DNA of 64,000 bases from NCBI RefSeq assembly GCF_037974355.1, contig NZ_CP150235.1:620001-684000 (forward strand). Reading direction: 5' to 3'. The notes below the pieces were generated by a model. It made no database searches, was not told the DNA's origin, and saw nothing but the letters and a program-made list of their open reading frames with translations. Source of the stretch: Paenibacillus sp. FSL R5-0517 (GTDB lineage: Bacteria; Bacillota; Bacilli; Paenibacillales; Paenibacillaceae). The translations under genes were made by a program, and so were the position numbers. Of this stretch, positions 38,764 through 46,680 are shown piece by piece (the first letter of the stretch is position 1; the number at the start of each line of letters is the position of its first letter).

Positions 38764-40037
38764 AACACAAGGATGAGCAATGGGAAAAGGAGATCCGAAA
38801 GGGACCGTTTGCATCGTCTCCTTTTACAGCGGATCACAAGCGAAATGTGCTTCAACAGGTGGAGTTGATGAAGAAGTCTGAAGAAGGTAGTCTGGGAAAT
38901 GACTCGGAGCAAAGTTATAGGTCGCCCAGACCGTTTAGACCGCAAGTAGACAACGTGTCACTCAAGCGTCGCCTTAGAAGAGGGCCCCTTGCTGCAGGCA
39001 TGAGTGCTTTGGTTATTGCCGCTGGATTGTTCCTATGGAGCTGGGATGAGGGAAAACTGGTGAAACCTGTGATCGAGCAGGTCTATCCGACAGCAGCATT
39101 ACAGTTATCCGATGGTTTGAACACAAATCTGCTGACCGACAAAATGAAAAGAAATGTTGCGACTACGATGCGAGATGATCTGGGTAAACAGCTGAAGATT
39201 ACGAAAGTGGAAGATTTGCCTGTGTCCGGCAGAATATATGTAGAGGCTGGACATGAAAGTGAGAAGGAGTATGCGCAGATATGGCTAGATGCGACAACAG
39301 GCAATCTGCGTGAAGTAGGAATGAGACGAGAGATGCAGCCAAGCGAGCTGGAGCACCGTTACCTGCGTCAAGTTCCATCGCTTTTGCAAAGTATAGGCAG
39401 CACTCCAACGCTTAAACCTGTATCCGTTCAACGTTATGTGAGTATGAAGCAAGGGGAGTTGGAGCCGATATCACATACGACATTAACATTAGTGAATGAG
39501 AGTAATTATGGGGAGATTGTATGGCAACAGGATCAGGCTATCTCGATTACAGGCGAGCTTAGTCCTGATCAGGTATCTCAGGCAGTGCTGGCAGATGCGG
39601 AGGATGCCGTTAAGGCAGTATTCGGTGAAACTTCTCTAAAACTTAGGGGGGTAAGTCGTACCAAAGATGATGAAATTGGGAGAGATGTAATTAATCTTAG
39701 TTTCAATGATCATTATTTAGTTCAAATGATTGTAGGAGAAGAAACTAAAGTTTACTCTGTAATTGGGGAGAATTTATATCGAAATGATTTTACTAATTGG
39801 GACGAAGTAGAAGCGTATCATCAGGAGATTTATGACGTAAAGGAGTCTATCCTCAGGGAGCAGGTAGGGGCGATGATTAAAGAGGTATTTAACGTTAACC
39901 TCCAAGGATACACTCTTCATAGGGAAGTTGATAATCCGGGGATTGCCATATTTAAACTAGAGTCGCCGAAAGATGTTATACGGGTTCGCTACAATGAAGA
40001 TGTAAAAATTACGATGATCACCAGAGGCGAGTTATAG
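38760..40037 (+). CDS. Putative membrane anti-sigma factor
   Basis: 425 residues. The cytoplasmic N-terminus is charged (about 75 residues, with FTADHKRNVLQQVELM), one transmembrane helix follows (about 77-95) and then a large extracytoplasmic domain without recognised motifs. Coupling by ATGA overlap to the ECF sigma gene supports an anti-sigma role. No zinc-binding HxxxCxxC motif is seen, so it would not be a ZAS-type anti-sigma. The last 400 bases (39640-40036) are visibly A/T-richer than the rest. GGGAGGA is nine bases before the ATG. Confidence 0.72.
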   Translation: MKHKDEQWEKEIRKGPFASSPFTADHKRNVLQQVELMKKSEEGSLGNDSEQSYRSPRPFRPQVDNVSLKRRLRRGPLAAGMSALVIAAGLFLWSWDEGKLVKPVIEQVYPTAALQLSDGLNTNLLTDKMKRNVATTMRDDLGKQLKITKVEDLPVSGRIYVEAGHESEKEYAQIWLDATTGNLREVGMRREMQPSELEHRYLRQVPSLLQSIGSTPTLKPVSVQRYVSMKQGELEPISHTTLTLVNESNYGEIVWQQDQAISITGELSPDQVSQAVLADAEDAVKAVFGETSLKLRGVSRTKDDEIGRDVINLSFNDHYLVQMIVGEETKVYSVIGENLYRNDFTNWDEVEAYHQEIYDVKESILREQVGAMIKEVFNVNLQGYTLHREVDNPGIAIFKLESPKDVIRVRYNEDVKITMITRGEL

Positions 40038-40096
40038 AGCTTGATCTTACATGTTACAATTTAGTTCATCAATAGAATGAACACAAGGAGATAATG

Positions 40097-40555
40097 ATGA
40101 AATATTTGGTGAGTTCTTGTCTGGCGGGGATAGCTTGCCGTTACAATGGAACAGCGAGCCTGGATGAGAAGATTCAGGAGCTTGTGGAGCAGGAGCAGGC
40201 GAAGATGGTGTGTCCGGAGTTACTTGGCGGATTCTCCACTCCACGGGAACCGGCTGAAATTATCGGTGGAACAGGCAAGGACGTACTGGCAGGCATTGCA
40301 AAAGTGATCGAGAAAAGTGGCAAGGACGTCACGGACCTGTATATCAAGGGAGCCTATCAGACGCTCGATTGGGCGCGAAAATTGAATGTGTCATGTGTGG
40401 TATTGAAGGAGTTCAGTCCGTCCTGTGGTACACAGATGATCTATGATGGGAATTTTGCCAACCACAAGGTAGCTGGAGAGGGTGTCACCTCAGCATTGCT
40501 GAGACAAGAAGGATATACCGTCATTTCTGAAAATGAATTTATGGAGCAACTGTAA
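40097..40555 (+). CDS. DUF523 family protein
   Basis: 152 residues. Conserved Cys motifs: SSCLAGIACRYNG at the start, VCPELLGGFSTPREPAEI and LKEFSPSCG. These match DUF523 (2-thiouracil desulfurase-like, proposed iron-sulfur enzymes). AAGGAG is six bases from the ATG at 40097 and only three from the ATG at 40094. Single gene. Confidence 0.85.
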   Translation: MKYLVSSCLAGIACRYNGTASLDEKIQELVEQEQAKMVCPELLGGFSTPREPAEIIGGTGKDVLAGIAKVIEKSGKDVTDLYIKGAYQTLDWARKLNVSCVVLKEFSPSCGTQMIYDGNFANHKVAGEGVTSALLRQEGYTVISENEFMEQL

Positions 40556-40771
40556 ACTTCATGTGTGAAAATATGCCGTCTGGGGAGAAGATATATGATC
40601 CAGCAACGGCTATTTTCCTTGTTAGGACACAATAGTTACTTTTAGAAACTTAGGAACAATAATGTGCTTACTTTTCATTTTAGGATATAGATTCTAAACT
40701 AATACTTAAGCAAATCCAAAATTAGAGAATAACGATTCAACATAAAAATATAAAAAAGGACGTGGAGCTCC

Positions 40772-41449
40772 ATGGAAGTTACAGCAAAGTCAAAGAAAAA
40801 GGAAGACATCTTAAAGGCTTATCATTTCCGGCATGCAACGAAGATCTTTGATGATACCCGCAAAATTTCGGATGAGGATTTCCAATTTATATTGGAAACC
40901 GGCAGATTATCTCCAAGTTCCATTGGACTTGAACCGTGGAAATTTCTGATTGTACAAAATCCGAACCTGCGCAAGCGTCTGTCCGAAGTTTCTTCCGGCG
41001 CTCAAAAGCAATTGGCAACAGCAAGCCATTTTGTTGTTATTTTGGCCCGGTCCGATGCCAGTTATAATTCTCCCTATGCGGAATACATGTTGAAGGAAAC
41101 AAAAGGAATGCCGGAGGACGTATTTGAGCTAACAAGTCAGGCTTATGGAAAGTTCCAAAATAACCAGAGAATTCTGGATAATCCACGATCATTATTCGAC
41201 TGGGCATCCAAACAGACGTATATTGCACTTGGCAACATGATGACGGCGGCAGCTCAAATCGAGATTGATTCTTGTCCGATCGAAGGTTTCAGTCGTGACG
41301 ATGTCCATCGAATTATGGAAGAAGAGGGTTTGCTGGAGAATGGTGCATGGGACGTCTCGGTGATGGCAGCCTTCGGTTATCGGGTAGAGGAGCCCACGCG
41401 TGAAAAGTCCCGACAATCGGTTGAGAAAATCTCCCAATGGATTAACTGA
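40772..41449 (+). CDS. Nitroreductase-family NAD(P)H oxidoreductase
   Basis: 225 residues. FRHATKIFDD, LSPSSIGLEPWKFLIVQ and ALGNMMTAAAQIEIDSCPIEGF are the FMN-binding nitroreductase motifs of the NfsB/YfkO group (landmarks SPSSIGLEPWKF, DSCPIEGF). It probably reduces nitroaromatics or quinones as an FMN homodimer. GGACGTGGAG lies before the ATG, and a strong terminator follows. It neighbours a MarR/quinone reductase pair, hinting at a redox-stress cluster. Confidence 0.9.
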   Translation: MEVTAKSKKKEDILKAYHFRHATKIFDDTRKISDEDFQFILETGRLSPSSIGLEPWKFLIVQNPNLRKRLSEVSSGAQKQLATASHFVVILARSDASYNSPYAEYMLKETKGMPEDVFELTSQAYGKFQNNQRILDNPRSLFDWASKQTYIALGNMMTAAAQIEIDSCPIEGFSRDDVHRIMEEEGLLENGAWDVSVMAAFGYRVEEPTREKSRQSVEKISQWIN

Positions 41450-41558
41450 ATTCAGCAAAATTCAACATGAGTCAAGGAACGATGATCTAATATCAAGGTT
41501 TAAGATCAAGATCTAACATTATAGTATAGAGGATCAGAAAAACAAAACAGGATCGAAA

Positions 41559-41612
41559 CAGCCCGATAGTTTCCACAGGTACAAGGATGGAAACTATCGG
41601 GCTTTTTTGTTT
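41559..41612 (+). terminator. Strong rho-independent terminator
   Basis: AGCCCGATAGTTTCCA pairs with TGGAAACTATCGGGCT, followed by TTTTT. Confidence 0.95.
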
Positions 41613-41628
41613 TTAGATAAAAAAGAAC

Positions 41629-41657
41629 TTGAACATACATAGATGTCTATGTATAAT
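41629..41657 (+). promoter_or_regulatory. marR promoter with overlapping operator
   Basis: TTGAAC, 17 bp and TATAAT. The palindrome ATACATAGATGTCTATGTAT (41635-41654) fills the spacer and enters the -10. Position +7 from the -10 is the A of the ATG at 41664, so the transcript may be leaderless. Confidence 0.75.
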
Positions 41658-41663
41658 GAGGTC

Positions 41664-42086
41664 ATGCCAAAATACAACGCAATTGCACTGATTGCAAGAA
41701 TCAGAGATCATGTCAACAAACGGATTGTTCACGAATTGGAACAGCATGAAGTGACAGGCATTGTACCTTCTCATGGGGATGTATTGATGTTCTTGTACCG
41801 TGAAGAGACGCTGTCAATCAAGATGTTGGCAGAACGTGTTCAACGCACGCAACCAACGGTAACGGTACTGGTCAACAAGCTGGAGAAGCTCGGTTATGTT
41901 GAACGCAGCAAGAGTGCCGAAGATAGCCGGGTGACGATGATTCGCCTCACTGAGCAGGGGAAGCGGCTCGAACCGATCTTCCATCAGGTATCCGAGCAGA
42001 TTAATGACATCATCTATAGTGGCCTGTCCGATGAACAGTCGGAGCAATTGGAGAGTTTGCTGTCCATTATTGTCCGAAAGTTATAA
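41664..42086 (+). CDS. MarR-family transcriptional regulator
   Basis: 140 residues from the preferred start. The winged helix reads IVPSHGDVLMFLYREETLSIKMLAERVQRTQPTVTVLVNKLEKLGYVER (landmarks SIKMLAERVQRTQPTVT, LEKLGYVER) and then the wing DSRVTMIRLTEQG. An earlier in-frame ATG at 41643 lies within the -35/-10 spacer and cannot be transcribed from this promoter, so I start at 41664 (MPKYNAIAL). The same 20-bp palindrome recurs before the quinone reductase gene downstream, so it likely represses both itself and that enzyme. Confidence 0.85.
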   Translation: MPKYNAIALIARIRDHVNKRIVHELEQHEVTGIVPSHGDVLMFLYREETLSIKMLAERVQRTQPTVTVLVNKLEKLGYVERSKSAEDSRVTMIRLTEQGKRLEPIFHQVSEQINDIIYSGLSDEQSEQLESLLSIIVRKL

Positions 42087-42165
42087 TGAATGAACTCTTC
42101 TGTCTGCAACCCTTTCCAGATTTGACTGGGATGGAGGCAGAGGAGCCCTAATATTTTTTACCCAT

Positions 42166-42185
42166 ATACATAGATATCTATGTAT
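42166..42185. promoter_or_regulatory. Perfect 20-bp palindrome, second MarR operator
   Basis: ATACATAGATATCTATGTAT, self-complementary, differs from the marR operator only in the two central bases. It lies 69 bp upstream of the quinone reductase gene. Confidence 0.8.
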
Positions 42186-42253
42186 TCGGGAACGTATCAA
42201 TGTAACCCCATTTTCGAAACCTAACTCAAACCAAACCTGGAGGGATTCACACT

Positions 42254-42835
42254 ATGAAACATCTTATCGTATATGCTCACCCGCACACAGACAGCTTTAA
42301 TAACGCAATCCTCAATACTGCTGTAGAAGCTCTCGAAGCTCAAGGCCATGAAGTGGTTGTTCGTGACTTGTATAAGCTTGGATTCCAACCCGTACTGACT
42401 GAAGCCGATACAGCTTCCATGCGCGCAGGACAGACACCACAGGATATCGCGACAGAGCAACAGTATGTTACCGACGCAGAAGCCATTACATTCATCTATC
42501 CGATCTGGTGGACAGGACTTCCTGCCATTATGAAAGGATATGTTGACCGTGTATTCGCCTATGGTTTTGCATATGCAGCGGGTGAAGCGGGTATCGAGAA
42601 ATTGCTGACAGGCAAAAAAGGACTCATCATCAACACACATGGTACACCAAGTGAAATTTATGATCAGATTGGCATGACTGCTGGATTGAAAATAACTTCG
42701 GACGTAGGTATCTTCGATTTTGTAGGCATTGAAGCCGTAGATCATCTGCTCTTCGGTAGTATTGGATACCTGGATGCACTTGCATATCAAGCCATGTTGG
42801 ATCAGGTTAAACAGACGGTAACGACCAAATTCTAA
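42254..42835 (+). CDS. NAD(P)H dehydrogenase (quinone)-like flavoprotein
   Basis: 193 residues with a flavodoxin-like fold. MKHLIVYAHPHTDSFNNAI is the FMN/FAD phosphate-binding start, FIYPIWWTGLPAIMKGYVDRVFAYGFAY the NQO signature (landmarks YPIWWTGLPA, KGYVDRVF). It should reduce quinones by two electrons. GGAGGG precedes the ATG. The MarR palindrome upstream predicts induction by quinones or other electrophiles. Confidence 0.9.
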   Translation: MKHLIVYAHPHTDSFNNAILNTAVEALEAQGHEVVVRDLYKLGFQPVLTEADTASMRAGQTPQDIATEQQYVTDAEAITFIYPIWWTGLPAIMKGYVDRVFAYGFAYAAGEAGIEKLLTGKKGLIINTHGTPSEIYDQIGMTAGLKITSDVGIFDFVGIEAVDHLLFGSIGYLDALAYQAMLDQVKQTVTTKF

Positions 42836-42949
42836 TATAGATTTTGGTTCTCTATAGGAATTCCATATGATACCAGACCGACTCGATCATGAGTCGGTTT
42901 GTTTGTTCATGTGTTTGCAAAATGCCTGAAAGGGGGTATAATCGTACCC

Positions 42950-43261
42950 ATGGAACCTATACTTATATTCAAAGCATTATCGAACGAGACACGTAGACAA
43001 ATCCTGTTGTGGCTCAAAAGCCCGGAGCAACACTTTTCACCGCTGGAACTGTCCCAGCATCCGGATGGGGGCAAAAACGGAATCTGTGTCGGCACGATTC
43101 AACTGAAGGCTGGACTGGCTCAGTCGGTTATATCCAGTTATCTGCTGACCATGCTCAAGGCAGGGTTACTGCTCTCCGAGCGAAGAGGACAATGGACGTA
43201 TTATCGGCGCAACGAAGAGACGATCCGTCAGTTTGCCGAGTACGTGCAGAACGAGTTATAA
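42950..43261 (+). CDS. ArsR-type winged-helix regulator
   Basis: 103 residues. MEPILIFKALSNETRRQILLWL opens like ArsR regulators; the recognition helix is in LAQSVISSYLLTMLKAGLL and the wing in RGQWTYYRRNEETI. An insertion (LSQHPDGGKNGICVGTIQ) replaces the usual second helix. Only one Cys is present, so it is not a typical metal sensor. An in-frame start at 42899 exists, but domain alignment favours the ATG at 42950, although the AAAGGGGG (42928-42936) is rather far. The next gene, a luciferase-like monooxygenase, is the likely target. Confidence 0.8.
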   Translation: MEPILIFKALSNETRRQILLWLKSPEQHFSPLELSQHPDGGKNGICVGTIQLKAGLAQSVISSYLLTMLKAGLLLSERRGQWTYYRRNEETIRQFAEYVQNEL

Positions 43262-43373
43262 GCCGGATGCCGGAACGGAAACTAGGATGCACATGCAGGC
43301 AGGGATTCCGTCCGGATGTAAACGGCTAGTTCAGTATCACATCACTACATCCAGTTGCGATTTAATTAATCTA

Positions 43374-43387
43374 TATATCTGGATATA
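43374..43387. promoter_or_regulatory. Palindrome upstream of the luciferase-like gene
   Basis: TATATC-TG-GATATA, 34 bases before the ATG of the next gene, in an A/T-rich stretch. It may be the site of the ArsR-type regulator just upstream; inference only. Confidence 0.4.
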
Positions 43388-43420
43388 CAAAAATATAATC
43401 ATCGAGGGGATTAAACGATA

Positions 43421-44455
43421 ATGACTACAGAAAATACAGCTTCATCTCATAAAGAACATATCCAAGACGTTAAGCTTTCCATCCTTGATTTGGCTCCAGT
43501 TGTTGTAGGCGCAACACCAGCCGATGCCTTGCGCAACAGTCTGGATCTGGCACAGCATGCTGAGCGTTGGGGATATCACCGTTACTGGGTAGCAGAACAT
43601 CACAACATGCAAGGTATTGCTTCTTCTGCAACCTCGGTCGTTATTGGATATCTGGCTGGTGGAACCAAAACGATTCGTCTGGGTTCAGGAGGTATCATGT
43701 TGCCCAACCATGCACCGCTTGTCATCGCTGAGCAGTTCGGTACACTGGAATCCTTGTATCCTGGCAGAATTGACTTGGGACTGGGACGTGCACCAGGCAG
43801 TGATCGCCGGACATCGCTTGCGCTACGCAAAGATCTGAATAGCGGGGAAGATTTCCCGGAGCTGCTCGCAGAGCTCAGAGCATACTTTGATGCTTCGGCG
43901 ACATCTTATCATGCGCCTGTTCGCGCAGTTCCTGGAGAAGGATTGAATATTCCAATCTATCTGCTCGGGTCCAGTGATTTCAGCGCACGTCTGGCAGGTC
44001 AGCTGGGATTGCCGTTTGCTTTTGCCAGTCACTTCTCGCCCGATTACACCCGGATTGCACTGGAAACGTATCGAAACAATTTCCAACCATCTGATCACTT
44101 GAAGGAACCACATGTGATTGTTGGGGTCAACGCTGTTGTTGCGGATACAGATGAGGAAGCAGCATGGCTGGGTACAACGATGCAACAGCAGTTCCTGAAC
44201 ATTATTCGCGGCACAACGGGATTGGTACAGCCTCCGGCTGAGATGGAAGGCAAGTGGACGGACCGTGAGAAAGCTGGTGTGGAGCAGACGCTGAAGGCCG
44301 CTGTTAATGGTTCCCCAGAAACCGTTCGTGGACAGCTGGAATCCTTCATTCGGCAGACGCAGGCAGATGAGCTGATTATTACGTCGATGATCTATGATCA
44401 TAAGGCGCGTCTGCATTCCTATGAGTTAATTGCACAATTGGCGGGAAAAGCCTAA
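43421..44455 (+). CDS. LLM-class flavin-dependent oxidoreductase
   Basis: 344 residues. [42 protein letters not shown] and [16 protein letters not shown] are the signatures of the MsnO8/bacterial-luciferase-like group (landmarks [24 protein letters not shown]). It is probably an FMNH2-dependent monooxygenase of unknown substrate. GAGGGG lies upstream of the ATG. Preceded by an ArsR-type regulator and a palindrome, followed by a terminator. Confidence 0.92.
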   Translation: MTTENTASSHKEHIQDVKLSILDLAPVVVGATPADALRNSLDLAQHAERWGYHRYWVAEHHNMQGIASSATSVVIGYLAGGTKTIRLGSGGIMLPNHAPLVIAEQFGTLESLYPGRIDLGLGRAPGSDRRTSLALRKDLNSGEDFPELLAELRAYFDASATSYHAPVRAVPGEGLNIPIYLLGSSDFSARLAGQLGLPFAFASHFSPDYTRIALETYRNNFQPSDHLKEPHVIVGVNAVVADTDEEAAWLGTTMQQQFLNIIRGTTGLVQPPAEMEGKWTDREKAGVEQTLKAAVNGSPETVRGQLESFIRQTQADELIITSMIYDHKARLHSYELIAQLAGKA

Positions 44456-44509
44456 TCTTAAATTTTCACCATAAAAGCTGGCTTAACAGTAAGCTATAGA
44501 TCCAAATTT

Positions 44510-44543
44510 ACGGTTCGTCTCCCAGTGAGGCGGACCGTTTTTG
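44510..44543 (+). terminator. Rho-independent terminator
   Basis: ACGGTTCGTCTC pairs with GAGGCGGACCGT and runs into TTTT. The rest of the gap to 44769 holds a small dyad (ACCGGTTT/GAAACGGT near 44610) and nothing else named. Confidence 0.8.
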
Positions 44544-44769
44544 AATAGGGAAAATTTTCAAATAATTCATGTGGGGCAGAAGACTCATTATGGGGTAAAA
44601 TGACTTTACCGGTTTAATTTGAAACGGTTAATCAGCGCCATACGTATAAATCCAGAGAGTTATACATATGTTGGCTTGTACAAGGGACTTTATTTTTTTC
44701 AGGCAAGGGACATTTATCAGATTTACAGCTTGTTTTGATTAAGGATACATATGAGAGGACGACACGCCT

Positions 44770-45930
44770 ATGGAGCAACCTGAGCAACCCCGCGTTTGGC
44801 CGGAGCGGTTCAAGCGATTTTTTCTTAACAACAAGTTTGTCCTATTTCTGCTAATTCTGCTGTTAGTGGGACTGAACGTCATGGTTCTGACCAAAGTATC
44901 CTTTGTTCTTCATCCGCTCGCAGTACTCATCAAAACCATTGTGTTACCTATCATTCTGTCAGGCATACTCTACTATCTGCTGAATCCGATTGTGGATGTG
45001 ATGGAGAGATGGAAAATCAAGCGCGGCTGGTCCATTCTGATCCTGTATCTTGCAATAGGAGGCATTCTGACAGTCGTCGTGTTGGCGGTCATTCCGGTTG
45101 TGCGTAACCAGATTGTGGGGCTGATTGAAAATTTCCCAACGTACAGTGAGACGGTAAAACAGCAGTTTGAGGAGCTTACGGGCAGTAAACTGTTCGGTCA
45201 GTTCCAGGAGACGGTGAATTTGAATTCTCAGGATTGGTGGGGAACCATCTCCCAAAAGGCCACTGAAATTCTGAACTCGACCTGGACCAAGTTGGGCGGA
45301 TTCCTCGGAGCTTTCACGGAGACCGTGCTGTCCATCGTAACTGTCCCGTTCATCCTGTTCTATCTGCTGAAAGACGGCAAGAAGCTGCCGGCAAAAATTC
45401 TGTCTTTCCTGCCAATCAAGAGCCGTACAGGCGCCATGCATGTGCTGGAAGACATCAATCACCAGATCAGTTCATTCATCCGTGGACAGATTATCGTCAG
45501 CTTCTGCATCGGTATTCTGCTCTACATCGGATATATGGTCATTGGTCTGGATTATGCACTGATTCTTGCAATAATCGCATCGTTTACAAGTGTTGTTCCG
45601 TACTTGGGACCTGCAATTGCCATTACACCTGCGTTGATCGTGGCACTCGTCACTTCGCCGGTGATGCTGCTGAAGATGGTTGCGGTATGGACGATTGTGC
45701 AGTTAATCGAAGGTAAATTCATCTCACCACAGATCATGGGTAAAACGTTGAAGATCCATCCCATCACGATTATCTTTGTCATCCTGACTTCGGGTAATCT
45801 GTTCGGAGTCGTAGGCATTCTGCTCGCTGTTCCAGGATACGCGGTGCTGAAAGTATGTGTATCGCATATCTTTAACTGGTTCAAGGACAGATCCGGCCTG
45901 TACGATCCAAACAAGAACAATCTGTTGTAA
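44770..45930 (+). CDS. AI-2E family transporter (PerM/UPF0118)
   Basis: 386 residues with about eight helices. The C-terminal part carries the family pattern: [18 protein letters not shown] and [25 protein letters not shown] (landmarks [20 protein letters not shown]). Members have been linked to autoinducer-2 export, Na+/H+ antiport and osmotic stress; the substrate here is unknown. A large soluble segment (about 115-180) lies between helices 3 and 4. Single gene with own terminator. Confidence 0.92.
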   Translation: MEQPEQPRVWPERFKRFFLNNKFVLFLLILLLVGLNVMVLTKVSFVLHPLAVLIKTIVLPIILSGILYYLLNPIVDVMERWKIKRGWSILILYLAIGGILTVVVLAVIPVVRNQIVGLIENFPTYSETVKQQFEELTGSKLFGQFQETVNLNSQDWWGTISQKATEILNSTWTKLGGFLGAFTETVLSIVTVPFILFYLLKDGKKLPAKILSFLPIKSRTGAMHVLEDINHQISSFIRGQIIVSFCIGILLYIGYMVIGLDYALILAIIASFTSVVPYLGPAIAITPALIVALVTSPVMLLKMVAVWTIVQLIEGKFISPQIMGKTLKIHPITIIFVILTSGNLFGVVGILLAVPGYAVLKVCVSHIFNWFKDRSGLYDPNKNNLL

Positions 45931-46007
45931 CCGAAGTGGCAAGCTCCAACTGATCGGTAATCCGAAAGCATAGTTACTTTGTATTCTGTACAAAACGGTA
46001 CCCTTAC

Positions 46008-46061
46008 CAAGAAGAACCCCCGTCCATCGGCATATAGCCGAGAGGCGGGGGTTCTTCTTCA
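46008..46061. terminator. Bidirectional terminator
   Basis: AAGAAGAACCCCCG pairs with CGGGGGTTCTTCTT with an inner ATCGGC/GCCGA helix. It separates convergent genes. Confidence 0.9.
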
Positions 46062-46081
46062 TGGACCAGCTTGGCGGCTGC

Positions 46082-46453
46082 CTAGCTGTGTTTAATATGC
46101 TGGAGCGTTTGCAGGAAAATCTGCTCAATATGAGTATCATCCAGAGAGTAGTACACGGTCTTGCCTTCCTTGCGCCGCTTGACGATCCGCATATTGCGGA
46201 GTGAACGCAACTGGTGTGAAATGGCCGACTGTCCCATGTCGAGCAGAACCGTCAGGTCATGCACACATAATTCCTTCTGTAACAGCGCATCAATAATACG
46301 TAGCCGTGTCGGGTCGCTGAATGCCTTGAACCAATCTGCCATCTCGGAAGAGGTATCCCGATCTATGAGTGAAGTGCGAATCGTCTGCACATCCGCTTCA
46401 GTACCCGAGCAGGTTGCATCACATTCGCTTGGTGCTTTAACCGGTTGTTCCAT
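46082..46453 (-). CDS. ArsR/SmtB-family metal sensor (CadC/ZiaR-like)
   Basis: 123 residues. Potential metal sites are visible: an N-terminal C11-x3-C15, the alpha-3 motif ELCVHD (Cys63, His65, Asp66) and a complete alpha-5 zinc motif with Asp106, His108, His119 and His122. Having both site types resembles CadC and ZiaR, which release DNA on binding Zn, Cd or Pb. The HTH is QSAISHQLRSLRNMRIV and the wing RRKEGKTVYYSL. It is divergent from the P-type ATPase gene, whose promoter carries a suitable dyad. Confidence 0.9.
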   Translation of the reverse strand: MEQPVKAPSECDATCSGTEADVQTIRTSLIDRDTSSEMADWFKAFSDPTRLRIIDALLQKELCVHDLTVLLDMGQSAISHQLRSLRNMRIVKRRKEGKTVYYSLDDTHIEQIFLQTLQHIKHS

Positions 46454-46561
46454 TTCATATCACCGCCTATGTTAACAACTATAGCTCTATTATATCCAAA
46501 AACGGCCTAAAGCGAAATGATTACTATTAGCATAATCTGTATGAAAAATCAACAACGGATG

Positions 46562-46625
46562 TTGACACTCATGTTTGGGCGTGCATATAATAGGGGTAAT
46601 TAAACATATGAATGAATGCTCATAT
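46562..46625 (+). promoter_or_regulatory. Promoter and operator of the metal ATPase
   Basis: TTGACA (46562), 18 bp, TATAAT (46586). The imperfect dyad ATATGAATGAATGCTCATAT (46606-46625) lies just after the transcription start, as expected for an ArsR/CadC operator. Confidence 0.75.
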
Positions 46626-46680
46626 ATTGAATGTAGTTGGAGGATAACATTGTTTTTGTACTGCAAAGGGGAGAATTCAC

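Noticed and set aside
38760..40037. Zinc-type anti-sigma (ZAS) domain
   Set aside because: The HxxxCxxC motif is absent from the N-terminal segment; the anti-sigma call rests only on gene coupling and topology.
41643..41663. The upstream ATG at 41643 as start of the MarR gene
   Set aside because: It lies inside the promoter spacer and operator, so it would not be in the transcript made from that promoter.
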